From Microbacterium hydrocarbonoxydans (GTDB lineage: Bacteria > Actinomycetota > Actinomycetes > Actinomycetales > Microbacteriaceae): a DNA stretch of 64,000 nucleotides. The stretch spans positions 496,001 through 560,000 of the forward strand of contig NZ_JAAKXW010000003.1 of the NCBI RefSeq assembly GCF_011752045.1, written 5' to 3'. Below the pieces are notes generated by a model, which saw only the letters and a list, made by a program, of their open reading frames with translations, searched no databases and was not told where the DNA came from. The translations under genes and the position numbers were made by a program. The stretch's first letter is position 1; each line of letters begins with the position of its first letter. This document shows positions 18,945 to 27,359 of this stretch, piece by piece.

Positions 18945-19739
18945 CTACACCGAGGGGGCGGCCGGGGGCGGGGGCGGGTCGGTGAGAGACGCGGGCGGTC
19001 CCTCGGCCCTGGGCTGGAAGCTCTCGAACACGCCATACGCGACGATGCGCTCCGCGAGGGAGTACAGCGGAGAGCAGGCGGTCAGCGTGATGTAGCGCTC
19101 CCCGGTCGAGACGCCGGGCATCTGCGGCACGTCCAGCAGCACGTCGACCTGGCTCGGCTTGACGTACTCCAGGGTGCGGAACCGGTATGTGTACCAGCCG
19201 TCAGGGGTCTCGACGACGATCGCGTCGTTCAGGTGCAGCTTGTCGAGCTGGTTGAACGGCTTTCCCCACGTCGTGCGGTGGCCGGCGAGGGCGAAGTTGC
19301 CCACCTCTCCCGGCATCCTCGAGTCCTTGTAGACGCCGATGCCGAGCTTGTCCAGGGTGCGCGCCCGGCTGGTGCCGCCGAACACCCCGACGTTGTAGTC
19401 GGCGCCGAAGCGGGGGATGTGCATCTGCGCGAGCCATTCGGCATCCGCCGGAGGCTCGGGGATCACCGGCTCGTAGTAGGTGGTGCCGTCGTCCTTCTCG
19501 ATCAGGGGCGGCGGCTCGGGCGCCGGAGCCTCGGCCAGCTGTCGGGAGATCGCGGCGCCCTCCTCGTTCTTCTGGGCGGCGATGATGATGTCCCCGATCC
19601 ACATCTGCCACGCCACGAAGAGCAGGAGGACCACTCCGAACGTGAGCAGCAGCTCGCCGAGCACGCTGGTGACGGTGGCGCGCGACCGCAGCCGGGCGCG
19701 GCGGGCGCGCCGGATGCCGGAGTCCACAGTTGCGGTCAT
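18945..19739 (-). CDS. Class E sortase
   Basis: 264 residues. A basic N-terminus and a membrane anchor (about 27-47) precede a Pro/Glu-rich linker and the sortase beta-barrel (about 100-245). The catalytic His154 (ALAGHRTTW), Cys222 (TLTACSPL) and Arg231 (LAERIVAYG) are present. Class E sortases anchor secreted proteins to peptidoglycan at an LAXTG-type signal. No obvious substrate lies beside it. It lies 24 bases upstream of the small membrane protein on the same strand, so they are probably an operon with pabA. Confidence 0.93.
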   Translation of the reverse strand: MTATVDSGIRRARRARLRSRATVTSVLGELLLTFGVVLLLFVAWQMWIGDIIIAAQKNEEGAAISRQLAEAPAPEPPPLIEKDDGTTYYEPVIPEPPADAEWLAQMHIPRFGADYNVGVFGGTSRARTLDKLGIGVYKDSRMPGEVGNFALAGHRTTWGKPFNQLDKLHLNDAIVVETPDGWYTYRFRTLEYVKPSQVDVLLDVPQMPGVSTGERYITLTACSPLYSLAERIVAYGVFESFQPRAEGPPASLTDPPPPPAAPSV

Positions 19740-19810
19740 GGCGCGATCCTATCCCGCGGCGCTGCGCCGGAGCGGGCGCGGGGCGCTCGGTGGCGCCGGA
19801 CCGTCACGGG

Positions 19811-19816
19811 TATGAT
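19811..19816 (+). promoter_or_regulatory. -10 of a leaderless crgA promoter
   Basis: TATGAT, a near-consensus -10, ends six bases before the crgA ATG with no ribosome site between. A leaderless transcript is likely. Confidence 0.6.
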
Positions 19817-19822
19817 GTCGGC

Positions 19823-20062
19823 ATGGCACGAGACCGCAAGACCGAAGAACCCGAAGCGCCGCGCAGCGAAGGCGAAGCCGCGCCCAACGCCGTGTGGTTC
19901 AAGCCGGTGATGATCGGCTTCATGCTGCTGGGGCTCGCGTGGATCCTCGTCTTCTACATCTCCGGCATGCAGTTCCCGATCCCGGGCCTGGACAACTGGA
20001 ACCTGGCGATCGGCCTCGGCATCGCCCTCATCGGCTTCCTGATGACCACGCGCTGGCGCTGA
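19823..20062 (+). CDS. crgA: Cell division protein CrgA
   Basis: 79 residues. A charged N-terminus (about 1-25) precedes two membrane segments (VMIGFMLLGLAWILVFYIS and LAIGLGIALIGFLMTTRWR) joined by the family motif PIPGLDNWN. CrgA is an actinobacterial inner-membrane protein that helps assemble the divisome and binds FtsZ, FtsQ and PBPs. It sits near the pkn cluster, as in most actinobacteria. It is divergent from the sortase gene and ends before a strong terminator. Confidence 0.95.
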   Translation: MARDRKTEEPEAPRSEGEAAPNAVWFKPVMIGFMLLGLAWILVFYISGMQFPIPGLDNWNLAIGLGIALIGFLMTTRWR

Positions 20063-20080
20063 CCGGCATCCGACTCTTGT

Positions 20081-20115
20081 GAAGGGCCTCCGCATCGCGG
20101 GGGCCCTTCTTTTTG
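20081..20115 (+). terminator. Rho-independent terminator of crgA
   Basis: A 13-bp stem (20081-20093 with 20097-20109, one G-T pair) has a 3-base loop and is followed by TTTTTG. This is a textbook intrinsic terminator 18 bases after the crgA stop. Confidence 0.92.
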
Positions 20116-20153
20116 TGTGCAGCGAGCCCTGACCTCGTGCGACCGAGGACGGA

Positions 20154-20231
20154 GGGATGTTCCCGGAGTGAGCATCGGGAGGGGCCCGCGAAGCGGGAGG
20201 GAACCCGCTCTGCGAACAAAGGGAACATCCC
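20154..20231. repeat. Dispersed palindromic repeat, family A copy 1
   Basis: 78 bases bounded by a perfect 11-bp inverted repeat (GGGATGTTCCC/GGGAACATCCC). It contains an inner CCCGCGAAGCGGG hairpin and the shared segment gagcatcgggaggggccc. Similar copies lie at 52025-52102, 58824-58902 and 59917-59995. All are intergenic. Confidence 0.8.
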
Positions 20232-20266
20232 GGAGTCCGACCCACGCAGGTCATGCCGAGCGAGAG

Positions 20267-20342
20267 TTATCCACAGTTCTATACACAGCTGGGGAGAATT
20301 ACACCGGTGTTATTCACAGGGGTTGAGAACTCTGTTAACAAC
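20267..20342. promoter_or_regulatory. DnaA-box cluster outside oriC
   Basis: A perfect TTATCCACA lies at 20267-20275, TTATTCACA at 20310-20318 and a two-mismatch box at 20279-20287. GTTAACAAC (20334-20342) also occurs at oriC (53635-53643). The stretch is more AT-rich than its surroundings and lies in the 3' gap between converging genes. Function is unproven. Confidence 0.5.
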
Positions 20343-20348
20343 TCTCGA

Positions 20349-21239
20349 TCAGGCCAAAAGAATCAGCGGCGGAACGACGAACACCACGACTGTCAACAGA
20401 ATGGTGATAACTCCGAGCAGGATGATCTGCCAGATCCGCTGCTCGCGGCGCCGGGTGCGCGTGAGGGCGAAGGCGATGAGGGCTCCGGTGATCGCTCCGC
20501 CGAGGTGCGCCTGCCAGGAGATGCCGCCGGCGAAGAAGCCGAACGCGAAGTTGATGCCGAGGACCACGAGGATCCCCGTCACGTTGGCGCCGAGGTGGCG
20601 GCCGATGATGAGCAGCGCGGCCATGAGTCCGAAGATCGCACCGGAGGCGCCGACCAGTCCTGTGAGAGGGGCGAGGCAGGCCGCCATGACCGAGCCGCCG
20701 AGCCCGCTGATCAGGTAGAGCGCGAGGAAGCGGGCGCGGCCCAGCATCGGCTCGAGAGTCTGCCCCAGCATCCACAGCGCGAGCATGTTCAGCGCGAGGT
20801 GGATGAAGCCGCCGTGGACGAACACTGCGGTGAGCAGACGCCACGGCTCGAACGGGAACACGGAGAGCTGCGGGAAGAGGTACGGGGCGGCGAAGTAGAG
20901 CTGATCGGTGATGGCGTCGCCGACGCCAGGGATCAGCTGGAGCAGCCCGATGAACGAGGTCACAGCGAGGAGCGTGTAGGTGACGACGGGCCTGCCGTGG
21001 CGCACGGCGGCGATGGTGCCGCCGCTTCCTCCCCAGCGGCGGGCGGCGCGCTTCTGCGCGGGGGTGCGGTTCTTGCGCTCCTCTTTCATGCACTCGGGGC
21101 AGATGACCCCGACCGGGGCCTGTGTCTGGCACTCCGGGCAGATCGTGCGGAGGCACCGCTGGCAGAGCACGAAGCTCTGCCGATCCGGATGCCGGTAGCA
21201 GAAGTTGTCGCGGTTGTCCGCGAACTCAGGCGTCGTCAT
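20349..21239 (-). CDS. Rhomboid-family intramembrane serine protease with N-terminal zinc-binding module
   Basis: 296 residues. The first 60 hold a B-box-like cysteine/histidine cluster (CYRHPDRQSFVLCQRCLRTICPECQTQAPVGVICPEC) that probably binds zinc. The rhomboid core (about 80-280) has six or so membrane segments. The catalytic Ser is in GASGAIFG and the His in HLGGAITG, and the conserved HGGFIHLALNMLALWMLG loop is present. Rhomboids cleave membrane proteins within the bilayer. It lies 21 bases after ppiA on the same strand, so co-transcription is likely. Substrates are unknown. Confidence 0.92.
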   Translation of the reverse strand: MTTPEFADNRDNFCYRHPDRQSFVLCQRCLRTICPECQTQAPVGVICPECMKEERKNRTPAQKRAARRWGGSGGTIAAVRHGRPVVTYTLLAVTSFIGLLQLIPGVGDAITDQLYFAAPYLFPQLSVFPFEPWRLLTAVFVHGGFIHLALNMLALWMLGQTLEPMLGRARFLALYLISGLGGSVMAACLAPLTGLVGASGAIFGLMAALLIIGRHLGANVTGILVVLGINFAFGFFAGGISWQAHLGGAITGALIAFALTRTRRREQRIWQIILLGVITILLTVVVFVVPPLILLA

Positions 21240-21260
21240 CCGGATCGGCCAGCCGCGGCG

Positions 21261-21818
21261 TCAGGCGGCGACGATGTCGATCGACTGCAGGACGACCGGC
21301 TCGACGGGGCGGTCGCCGGCGGCGGTCGGGACGGCCGAGATCGCGTCGACGACGGCCTTCGAGGCATCATCCGCGACCTCGCCGAAGATGGTGTGCTTGC
21401 CCTGCAGCCACGGGGTCGGGTCCGTGGTGATGAAGAACTGCGAGCCGTTGGTGCCCTCCGCCTTGCCGGTGATGGCGTTGCGACGAAGGCCGGCGTTGGC
21501 CATGGCGAGGATGTACGGGGAGTTGAAGTTCAGCTCCATGTTGATCTCGTCGTCGAAGTTGTAGCCCGGGCCGCCGATGCCCTGGCCGAGCGGGTCGCCG
21601 CCCTGGATCATGAAGTTCGGGATGATGCGGTGGAAGATGACGTCCTTGTACAGGGGGCCCTCGCCCGGCTTGCCGGTGGCGGGGTCGGTCCACTCCTGGG
21701 TGCCGTCGGCGAGGCCGACGAAGTTCTTGACCGTCTTCGGGGCGTGGTCGCCGAAGAGGTTGATGACGATGTCACCGTGGTTGGTGTGCAGGGTTGCGAC
21801 GTGAGAAGCGTGAGGCAT
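21261..21818 (-). CDS. ppiA: Cyclophilin-type peptidyl-prolyl isomerase
   Basis: 185 residues without a signal peptide, so it should act in the cytoplasm. The catalytic region FHRIIPNFMIQGGDPLGQGIGGPGY contains the active Arg, Phe and Gln, and GTNGSQFFITTDPTPWLQGKHTIFGEV completes the fold. It speeds cis-trans isomerisation of prolyl bonds. The ATG at 21818 (MPHASHVATLHTNHGDI) is preferred; an in-frame GTG lies six bases upstream. It shares an operon with the rhomboid gene, as is usual near actinobacterial origins. Confidence 0.95.
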   Translation of the reverse strand: MPHASHVATLHTNHGDIVINLFGDHAPKTVKNFVGLADGTQEWTDPATGKPGEGPLYKDVIFHRIIPNFMIQGGDPLGQGIGGPGYNFDDEINMELNFNSPYILAMANAGLRRNAITGKAEGTNGSQFFITTDPTPWLQGKHTIFGEVADDASKAVVDAISAVPTAAGDRPVEPVVLQSIDIVAA

Positions 21819-21961
21819 GCCCACATTCTCGCAGAGCTTCCGGTGAGTCGGCCGGATGTACCCCTTCGCGGGCGATGACGCAAGGGGCGGCGATTCCCTC
21901 CCCCCATCCAGGCAGGCGTGGCAAGATGGTGAACCCGTACTCCAATGGACAGGAGAGCATC

Positions 21962-22462
21962 GTGAGCCTCAGCCGCAAGCGGAAGAAGGAACTGCGTCGT
22001 CTTCAGGATGACGCCACCCACCTCTGGGAGGCGCAGCAGGTGCTCGTCGGGCACGCCGCCGATGTCGCCCGCGAAGCCGGTCGTCAGCTCGGCAACTTCG
22101 GCCGCGAGCAGGTCGGTCCCGTCGTCCAGGACACGATCAACCGTCGCGTCGCCCCCGTCGTCGACCAGGGCGTGCGCTTCGGCAGGCACGTCGTCGACGA
22201 CAAGGTGGTCCCGATCGTCGGCGGTGTCGTCGGCACCGCGCTCTCGGCCTGGGACGTCGCCAACGCCAAGCGCCACGGCGTGGTGAGGACGGTGCGCAAG
22301 GCCGCCGTTCCCGAGAAGAAGGGTCCGGGCCTCGGCTCGGTCGTCGCCCTCGTCCTCGGCGCGGCCGCGGCGATCGGCGTGCTCTACGCCGCCTGGCAGA
22401 CGCTGCGCGCCGACGACGAGCTCTGGGTGGCGGACGACCCGCTGGCCGCGCCCGACGCGTGA
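21962..22462 (+). CDS. Hypothetical protein with C-terminal membrane segment
   Basis: 166 residues starting LSRKRKKELRRLQDDA after the GTG initiator. A helical middle rich in Val, Arg and Asp, with repeated RxVAPVVDQGVRFG/DDKVVPIVGG-like phrases, is followed by one hydrophobic segment (LGSVVALVLGAAAAIGVLYAAWQTL, about 125-150) and an acidic tail. The GTG at 21962 has aggaga upstream; an in-frame ATG at 21926 lacks one. It overlaps the next gene by four bases. No domain is recognised. Confidence 0.75.
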   Translation: MSLSRKRKKELRRLQDDATHLWEAQQVLVGHAADVAREAGRQLGNFGREQVGPVVQDTINRRVAPVVDQGVRFGRHVVDDKVVPIVGGVVGTALSAWDVANAKRHGVVRTVRKAAVPEKKGPGLGSVVALVLGAAAAIGVLYAAWQTLRADDELWVADDPLAAPDA

Positions 22463-22974
22463 GCACGGAGGCCCTCGCACCGGCCCCTGAGCCCGTCGAG
22501 GGGCACACCAGGGTGACGGATGCCGCGGCATCCCGCGGCCTGGAGATCGAGATCCGCGAGCGGCCCGCCGCGCGCAGTCTCGTCGAGGCCGCCGAGATCC
22601 TCGGCATCCCGCCGTCCGGCATCGTGAAGACCCTCGTCGTCAAGCGCTCGGACGACACCTACCTCTTCGCACTGGTCCCCGGCGGACGATCCATTTCGTG
22701 GCCGAAGCTGCGCGCTGTCGTCGGCGTGAACAAGCTGCGGCTGCCGGAGCCGGAGCTGGCGCTGGCCGCCACGGGTTACGAGCGCGGCACGATCGTGCCG
22801 ATCGGCAGCACCACCGACTGGCCGGTGTACGCCGACGAGTCCATCGTCGGACAGCGCATCGCCATGGGCGCGGGCGCGCACGGGTACAGCCTGTTCGTGG
22901 ACGCCGACGCGCTCATCGCAGCGTACGGCGCGACGGTGGCCGACATCACCGTGCCGGAGGAGGATCGCTCCTAG
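22459..22974 (+). CDS. YbaK/EbsC-family aminoacyl-tRNA deacylase
   Basis: 171 residues. The YbaK fold is recognisable from LEIEIRERPAARSLVEAAEILGIPPSGIVKTLVVK (conserved Lys in IVKTL) and AMGAGAHGYSLFVD. The family hydrolyses mischarged tRNAs such as Cys-tRNA(Pro), or acts as a stand-alone editing domain. The GTG overlaps the upstream stop (GTGA), suggesting translational coupling with the hypothetical membrane protein. The exact substrate is not clear. Confidence 0.88.
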   Translation: MSTEALAPAPEPVEGHTRVTDAAASRGLEIEIRERPAARSLVEAAEILGIPPSGIVKTLVVKRSDDTYLFALVPGGRSISWPKLRAVVGVNKLRLPEPELALAATGYERGTIVPIGSTTDWPVYADESIVGQRIAMGAGAHGYSLFVDADALIAAYGATVADITVPEEDRS

Positions 22975-22989
22975 GCGCTCCTCCTCCGG
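22954..22989. terminator. Bidirectional terminator between ybaK-like gene and permease
   Basis: An 11-bp perfect stem (22954-22964 with 22979-22989, CCGGAGGAGGA/TCCTCCTCCGG) overlaps the stop codon of the deacylase. It lies between converging genes 23 bases apart. Confidence 0.6.
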
Positions 22990-22997
22990 ATCGGGGA

Positions 22998-24377
22998 CTA
23001 CTCCTTCAGGTCGAGCTTCGGCGTCGGCCGGCGGAATCCGCGGGTGACGATGGCCAGGATGACGACGCCGAGCGCCAGCCACGACAGGCCGACGATGAAC
23101 GTCCGTCCCGACAGGCTCGTCCACAGCCACATCGTCAGTCCGAAGCCGATCAGCGGCAGGATCAGGTTCCTCAGCAGCAGGATGCCCGCGCGCTCCCCGC
23201 GGTCGATGAAGTAGTGCTTGATCACCGAGAGGTTCACCGCAGAGAAGGCGATGAGGGCGCCGAAGCTGATCATCTCGCTGAGCAGGGTCAGGTCGAACAC
23301 GAGCGCCAGCAGCGACACCGCGGAGACGATCAGGATCGCCACGACTGGGGTGCCGTAGCGCTTGTTCAGACGGCCGAAGACGGCACGCGGCAGGACTCCG
23401 TCGCGACCCATCGCGAAGAGGATCCGGGAGACGGACGCCTGCGAGGTGAGCGCTGAGCCGAGGCAGCCCGCGACATAGCCGGCGACGAACAGGCTGGCCA
23501 GCAGCTGACCGCCGACGGCGGTGACGACGTCGATGGATGCCGTGTCGACCGACGCGAAGTCGTTCGACGGGAAGCCGACCTGGGCCGCGTACGCGAGCAG
23601 GATGAAGAGCAGCCCCGCGGAGATCGTCGCGATCATGATGGCCCGCGGGACGGTGCGCGTCGGGTCCTTCGCCTCCTCGGAGAGGGTGGAGACCGAGTCG
23701 AAGCCGAGGAACGACAGGCAGAGGATCGCGGCACCGGAGAAGAGCGGGGCGAGTCCGTCGACGGTGCCGTCACCGGCGAACGGAGCGAGCGGGTCGACGC
23801 CGTTGCCCGCCGCCGCGGCGAACGCGAAGGCGAGGAAGAGCGCGATGAAGACCACCTGCACGAAGATGATCACGAAGTTCGCGCGGGCGATCGAGACGAT
23901 GCCCACGATGTTCAGGACGGTGACGATCGCGATCGCGCCCACGACCCACAGCCAGGACGGGATGCCGGGGAACGAGGCGCCCATGTACAGCCCGAGCACG
24001 AGGTAGTTGATCATGGGCAGGAACAGGTAGTCCAGCAGCAGCGCCCAGCCCGCGAGGAAGCCGACGGCGCCGCCGAAGCTCTGCTGCGTGTACGCGTAGG
24101 CGGATCCGGCGAACGGGTACGCGACCGACATGCGGGCGTAGGAGCGGGCGGTGAAGATCATCACCACGAGCGTGATGATGTACGCCGAGGCCACCCGTCC
24201 GCCGGTCAGCTGGGTGACGATGCCGTAGGTCGTGAACACGGTGAGCGGCACCATGTAGACGAGCCCGAACAGCACGAGCGATGGCACGCCGAGCACGCGG
24301 CGGAAGCGGCCGGCTGTGACCTGGGCGGTCGCCTCGGTCGCCGGCGTCGGCGCCGGGGGAATCGGTTCCTGGGACAT
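22998..24377 (-). CDS. APC-superfamily amino acid permease
   Basis: 459 residues with about 12 membrane segments. The N-terminal LGVPSLVLFGLVYMVPLTVFTTYG and the later SFLGFDSVSTLSEEAKDPTRTVPRAI are typical of the APC family. It should import or exchange an amino acid or amine by coupling to an ion gradient. The ATG at 24377 has aaagga upstream. The gene follows an amidohydrolase after 23 bases on the same strand; this suggests the pair handles one substrate, hydrolysed inside the cell. TetR control is inferred from the divergent regulator. Confidence 0.88.
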   Translation of the reverse strand: MSQEPIPPAPTPATEATAQVTAGRFRRVLGVPSLVLFGLVYMVPLTVFTTYGIVTQLTGGRVASAYIITLVVMIFTARSYARMSVAYPFAGSAYAYTQQSFGGAVGFLAGWALLLDYLFLPMINYLVLGLYMGASFPGIPSWLWVVGAIAIVTVLNIVGIVSIARANFVIIFVQVVFIALFLAFAFAAAAGNGVDPLAPFAGDGTVDGLAPLFSGAAILCLSFLGFDSVSTLSEEAKDPTRTVPRAIMIATISAGLLFILLAYAAQVGFPSNDFASVDTASIDVVTAVGGQLLASLFVAGYVAGCLGSALTSQASVSRILFAMGRDGVLPRAVFGRLNKRYGTPVVAILIVSAVSLLALVFDLTLLSEMISFGALIAFSAVNLSVIKHYFIDRGERAGILLLRNLILPLIGFGLTMWLWTSLSGRTFIVGLSWLALGVVILAIVTRGFRRPTPKLDLKE

Positions 24378-24400
24378 GGCGGATCCTTTCTGGCGCACCA

Positions 24401-26053
24401 CTACGGTGTGGCGCGGTATCGGGCTTCTCCTGCGAGGTATGTGGCGATGATGCCGACGGCGGCGAGCTCAGCGGCCGGGAGATCCCGCGGATCGCGGGCG
24501 AGGTGCACCAGGTCGGCGCTCGCACCTGGCTCGATGCGCCCCCAGCTCTCGCGTCCGTGCGAGGCGTCGTCGGCGAAGGCCTGGTGGGCGACCGCCGTCG
24601 AGTACGCGTCCAGCGCGACCGGGACCGGGACGATCTCGTGCGGCGTCCAGCCGCCGTCGGGCACGCCGTCCGCGGTGCGTCGTGAGACGGCGATGGCGAG
24701 GCCGTCCAGGGGCGCGCCCGAGCTGACCGGCCAGTCGCTGCCGAACGAGAGCAGCGCCCCCGTCTCGTCGATCGAGCGGAGCCGGTACTGCCGGTCTGCG
24801 CGCTCCTGGCCGAGCCTCGGCACGGTCAGCACGGTCATCAGCGGGTCGAGCTGCGCCCACAGCGGCTGCATGCAGGCGATGACGCCGAGTTCGGCGAAGC
24901 GGCGGAGATCGGCGTCGTCGACGAGCTGCGCGTGCGCGATCACCGGGCGCCGGTCGCGCGGTCCGTTGACTTCGATCGCCCGCTCGATCGCATCCAGCGC
25001 CTGGCGGACGGCCGCGTCGCCGATCGCATGGATGTGGACCTGGAAGCCCGCCGCGTCGACGGCCCGCACGGCGTCCTCGAGTGCGGAGCCCGGCCAGACG
25101 GACATGCCGTGATCGTGCATCCCGGAGCAGTACGGCTCGAGGAGCGCGCCGGTGCCCGACTCGATGACGCCGTCGGCGAAGAACTTCACCGTGTGCGCCG
25201 TGAGCATCGGAGAGCCGAGCTCCTCCACGCGGCGGCGTGCGTCGCGCATCGCGGGCAGCTGCGCCGGGAAGCGCCGCGGGTCGGCGTACAGGGCCAGGTT
25301 GAACCGCACGGGGAGGAGTCCGCGCTCGGCGGCGGCCAGGTAGGTGTCGACGTCACCTGGCTCGACCCAGGCGTCCTGCACCCAGGTGACCCCGCGCTCG
25401 AGGTAGTAGGCGCCGGCGCGCTCCAGCGCCCGCATCCGCTGCTCCCGCGGCCGGGGCCCGGCGGCGTCCAGCACGAGGTCCACGGCACCCCACTCGCGCA
25501 GCGTGCCCAGCGGGGTCCCGTCCGGCCGGCGCGGGATCTCGCCGAGCACGGGCTCCGGCGTGGCGGCGTCGATGCCCGCGAGCTCGAGCGCCCTCGAGTT
25601 CACCCACACCGTGTGGTAGTCGTGCGCGCGCAGCACGACCGGCCGATCGCGCACCGCCTCGTCGAGCCACCGCGCATCGAAGAGTCCCTCCTCGACGATG
25701 GCCGGATCGTAGGAGGCGCCGAAGATCCAGCCGTCCCCGGGGTGCTCCTGCGCGTACCGGGCGACGGCCTCCTGGATCCCGGCGACGGTCGTGCAGGTGC
25801 TCACCGCGGGTCCCTCGGCCTCGAGTCCGCCGAACAGCGGATGCGCGTGCCCGTCGCCGAACGAGGGCATCAGGAAGCCGTCCGCGAGATCGACCGGCTC
25901 GACGGCGCCCTCGGCCCGTCGAAGGGCCTCGGCTGCGGCATCCGCCTCCTCGTCGAGCGCGACGATCACGCCGTCGCTCACGAGGAGGGATCTCGCGGGG
26001 GCGTTGCCGGCCCCCCGCCAGATGGTTCCGCCGGAGAAGTGGATCGCGGTCAT
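24401..26053 (-). CDS. YtcJ-like metal-dependent amidohydrolase
   Basis: 550 residues of the amidohydrolase superfamily (composite and TIM-barrel domains). Metal-ligand regions are seen: GHAHPL early, FFADGVIESGTGALLEP in the middle, HIHAIGDAAVRQALDAI and VIAHAQLVDDADLRRFAELGV, and SFGSDWPVS near the end. Members of this subgroup hydrolyse amides, formamides or similar bonds; the substrate is not predictable. The ATG at 26053 is used; the longer frame would run into the TetR operator. It forms an operon with the permease and is divergent from a TetR regulator. Confidence 0.88.
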   Translation of the reverse strand: MTAIHFSGGTIWRGAGNAPARSLLVSDGVIVALDEEADAAAEALRRAEGAVEPVDLADGFLMPSFGDGHAHPLFGGLEAEGPAVSTCTTVAGIQEAVARYAQEHPGDGWIFGASYDPAIVEEGLFDARWLDEAVRDRPVVLRAHDYHTVWVNSRALELAGIDAATPEPVLGEIPRRPDGTPLGTLREWGAVDLVLDAAGPRPREQRMRALERAGAYYLERGVTWVQDAWVEPGDVDTYLAAAERGLLPVRFNLALYADPRRFPAQLPAMRDARRRVEELGSPMLTAHTVKFFADGVIESGTGALLEPYCSGMHDHGMSVWPGSALEDAVRAVDAAGFQVHIHAIGDAAVRQALDAIERAIEVNGPRDRRPVIAHAQLVDDADLRRFAELGVIACMQPLWAQLDPLMTVLTVPRLGQERADRQYRLRSIDETGALLSFGSDWPVSSGAPLDGLAIAVSRRTADGVPDGGWTPHEIVPVPVALDAYSTAVAHQAFADDASHGRESWGRIEPGASADLVHLARDPRDLPAAELAAVGIIATYLAGEARYRATP

Positions 26054-26082
26054 TGCGTCGCTCTCGATCGATGGGCTTCCGC

Positions 26083-26103
26083 CGTACGAACAATGTTCGT
26101 ACG
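26083..26103. promoter_or_regulatory. TetR-type palindromic operator
   Basis: A perfect 10-1-10 palindrome, CGTACGAACA-A-TGTTCGTACG, lies between the divergent amidohydrolase and tetR starts. Its size and symmetry are typical of TetR operators, so it probably controls both genes. Confidence 0.85.
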
Positions 26104-26157
26104 ATGGACGCGAGGTTACACTCTCCACTGCCGCAGGGGGAAGAGCCGAGGGGGAAC

Positions 26158-26796
26158 ATGTCGACCGTCAATCGCGAGCAGCTCGTCACCGCCGCACTCG
26201 CGATCGTCGACGAGCACGGCAGCGAGGCGCTGACCATGCGCTCGCTCGCGGCGAGGGTGCACCGCCAGGTGTCCTCGCTCTACAACCACGTGGGCAGCCG
26301 CGAAGAGCTGATCGAGTTCATGCGCGGCAGGATCGTCGAGAGCATCGACACGTCCGCGTTCTCGGTGCAGGCTTGGGATGCCGCGCTGGAGAGCTGGGCG
26401 CGCTCGTACCTCACGGCGTTCGCCGCGCACCCGAACCTCATCCGCATCCTCGCGACGTCCCCGATCCGCGACATCTCGACGTTCGCGATGTACGACGTCG
26501 TCATCGGAGCCCTGATCGCCGCGGGCTGGCCGCTCGGCGACGCGGTCGCGGTGATGCGCACGGTCGAGGCGCACGTGCTCGGCTCGGCGCTCGACATCGT
26601 CGCACCGAGCGACATGCTCGCCCAGTCGTCGGTGCCCGGCGAGCTCACCATGGTGCACGCGGCCCTCGCCCCGGAGCACGAGGAGTCCACCAGTGCCGTC
26701 GCCTCGTTCGAGCTCGGCTTCGCCGCCCTGCTCGACGGACTGCGCCTCCGCCATGCCGCCGTGGTGGGCGGCGCGGCGGGGAGATCCTCGTCGTGA
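26158..26796 (+). CDS. TetR-family transcriptional regulator
   Basis: 212 residues. The N-terminal helix-turn-helix (about 5-50) reads REQLVTAALAIVDEHGSEALTMRSLAARVHRQVSSLYNHVGSREELIEF. The C-terminal ligand domain looks like TetR_C (dimerisation helices, GELTMVHAALAP). The start follows gagggggaac. A perfect 21-base palindrome lies upstream of it and of the divergent amidohydrolase-permease pair, so repression of that pair is likely. The ligand is unknown. Confidence 0.92.
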   Translation: MSTVNREQLVTAALAIVDEHGSEALTMRSLAARVHRQVSSLYNHVGSREELIEFMRGRIVESIDTSAFSVQAWDAALESWARSYLTAFAAHPNLIRILATSPIRDISTFAMYDVVIGALIAAGWPLGDAVAVMRTVEAHVLGSALDIVAPSDMLAQSSVPGELTMVHAALAPEHEESTSAVASFELGFAALLDGLRLRHAAVVGGAAGRSSS

Positions 26797-26809
26797 GCTG
26801 ACGGCCGCG

Positions 26810-27232
26810 TCAGAAGATGCCGGCCATCCGCAGCGCGATGTCGACGAGCTTCACCCGCTGCAGCTCGGCCACCGCGCTGCGCGAGAACCACTCGGCCATG
26901 TCGGTCGACCCGTCCCGCTCGAAGCGCAGCCGTCCGCCGGTGACCGTGGCGCGATAGACGATCCGGAGCGTGTGCAGCGGCTGATCCGAGGTCGTCACCC
27001 GCTGCGTCGCCGGGATCACCCGGGAGTGGATGCCGAGCAGCTCTCCGACCTTGACCGTGTAGCCCGTCTCCTCGCGGAGCTCGCGTCGCACGGCCGCCTC
27101 GGGGTCCTCGCCGGGTTCGAGTCCGCCCCCCGGCATCGTCCACGCCACCCGGCGCCCCTCGGTCCAGCGGGCCAGCAGGATCCGGTCGGCGTCGTCGGTG
27201 ACGACCGCATATGCCGCGACGCGCATGTCCAT
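26810..27232 (-). CDS. NUDIX hydrolase
   Basis: 140 residues. The Nudix box is complete: GGGLEPGEDPEAAVRRELREETGYTV, with the REEXEE-type metal-binding glutamates. It hydrolyses a nucleoside diphosphate linked to some group X, cytoplasmic. An ATG six bases inside the frame (27226) is an alternative start. It converges on tetR with 13 bases between. The substrate cannot be told. Confidence 0.9.
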   Translation of the reverse strand: MDMRVAAYAVVTDDADRILLARWTEGRRVAWTMPGGGLEPGEDPEAAVRRELREETGYTVKVGELLGIHSRVIPATQRVTTSDQPLHTLRIVYRATVTGGRLRFERDGSTDMAEWFSRSAVAELQRVKLVDIALRMAGIF

Positions 27233-27359
27233 GGCTCACACCCTATCCGCCCGCGAGCACAGGCCCGGCCGCAGTCGCACGGCATCGATCAGGAATCGAG
27301 AAGCACCCGGTGGAGCGGCATCCGTAGTCTGAGGACGACACCCCAGGAAAGGACTCCCC

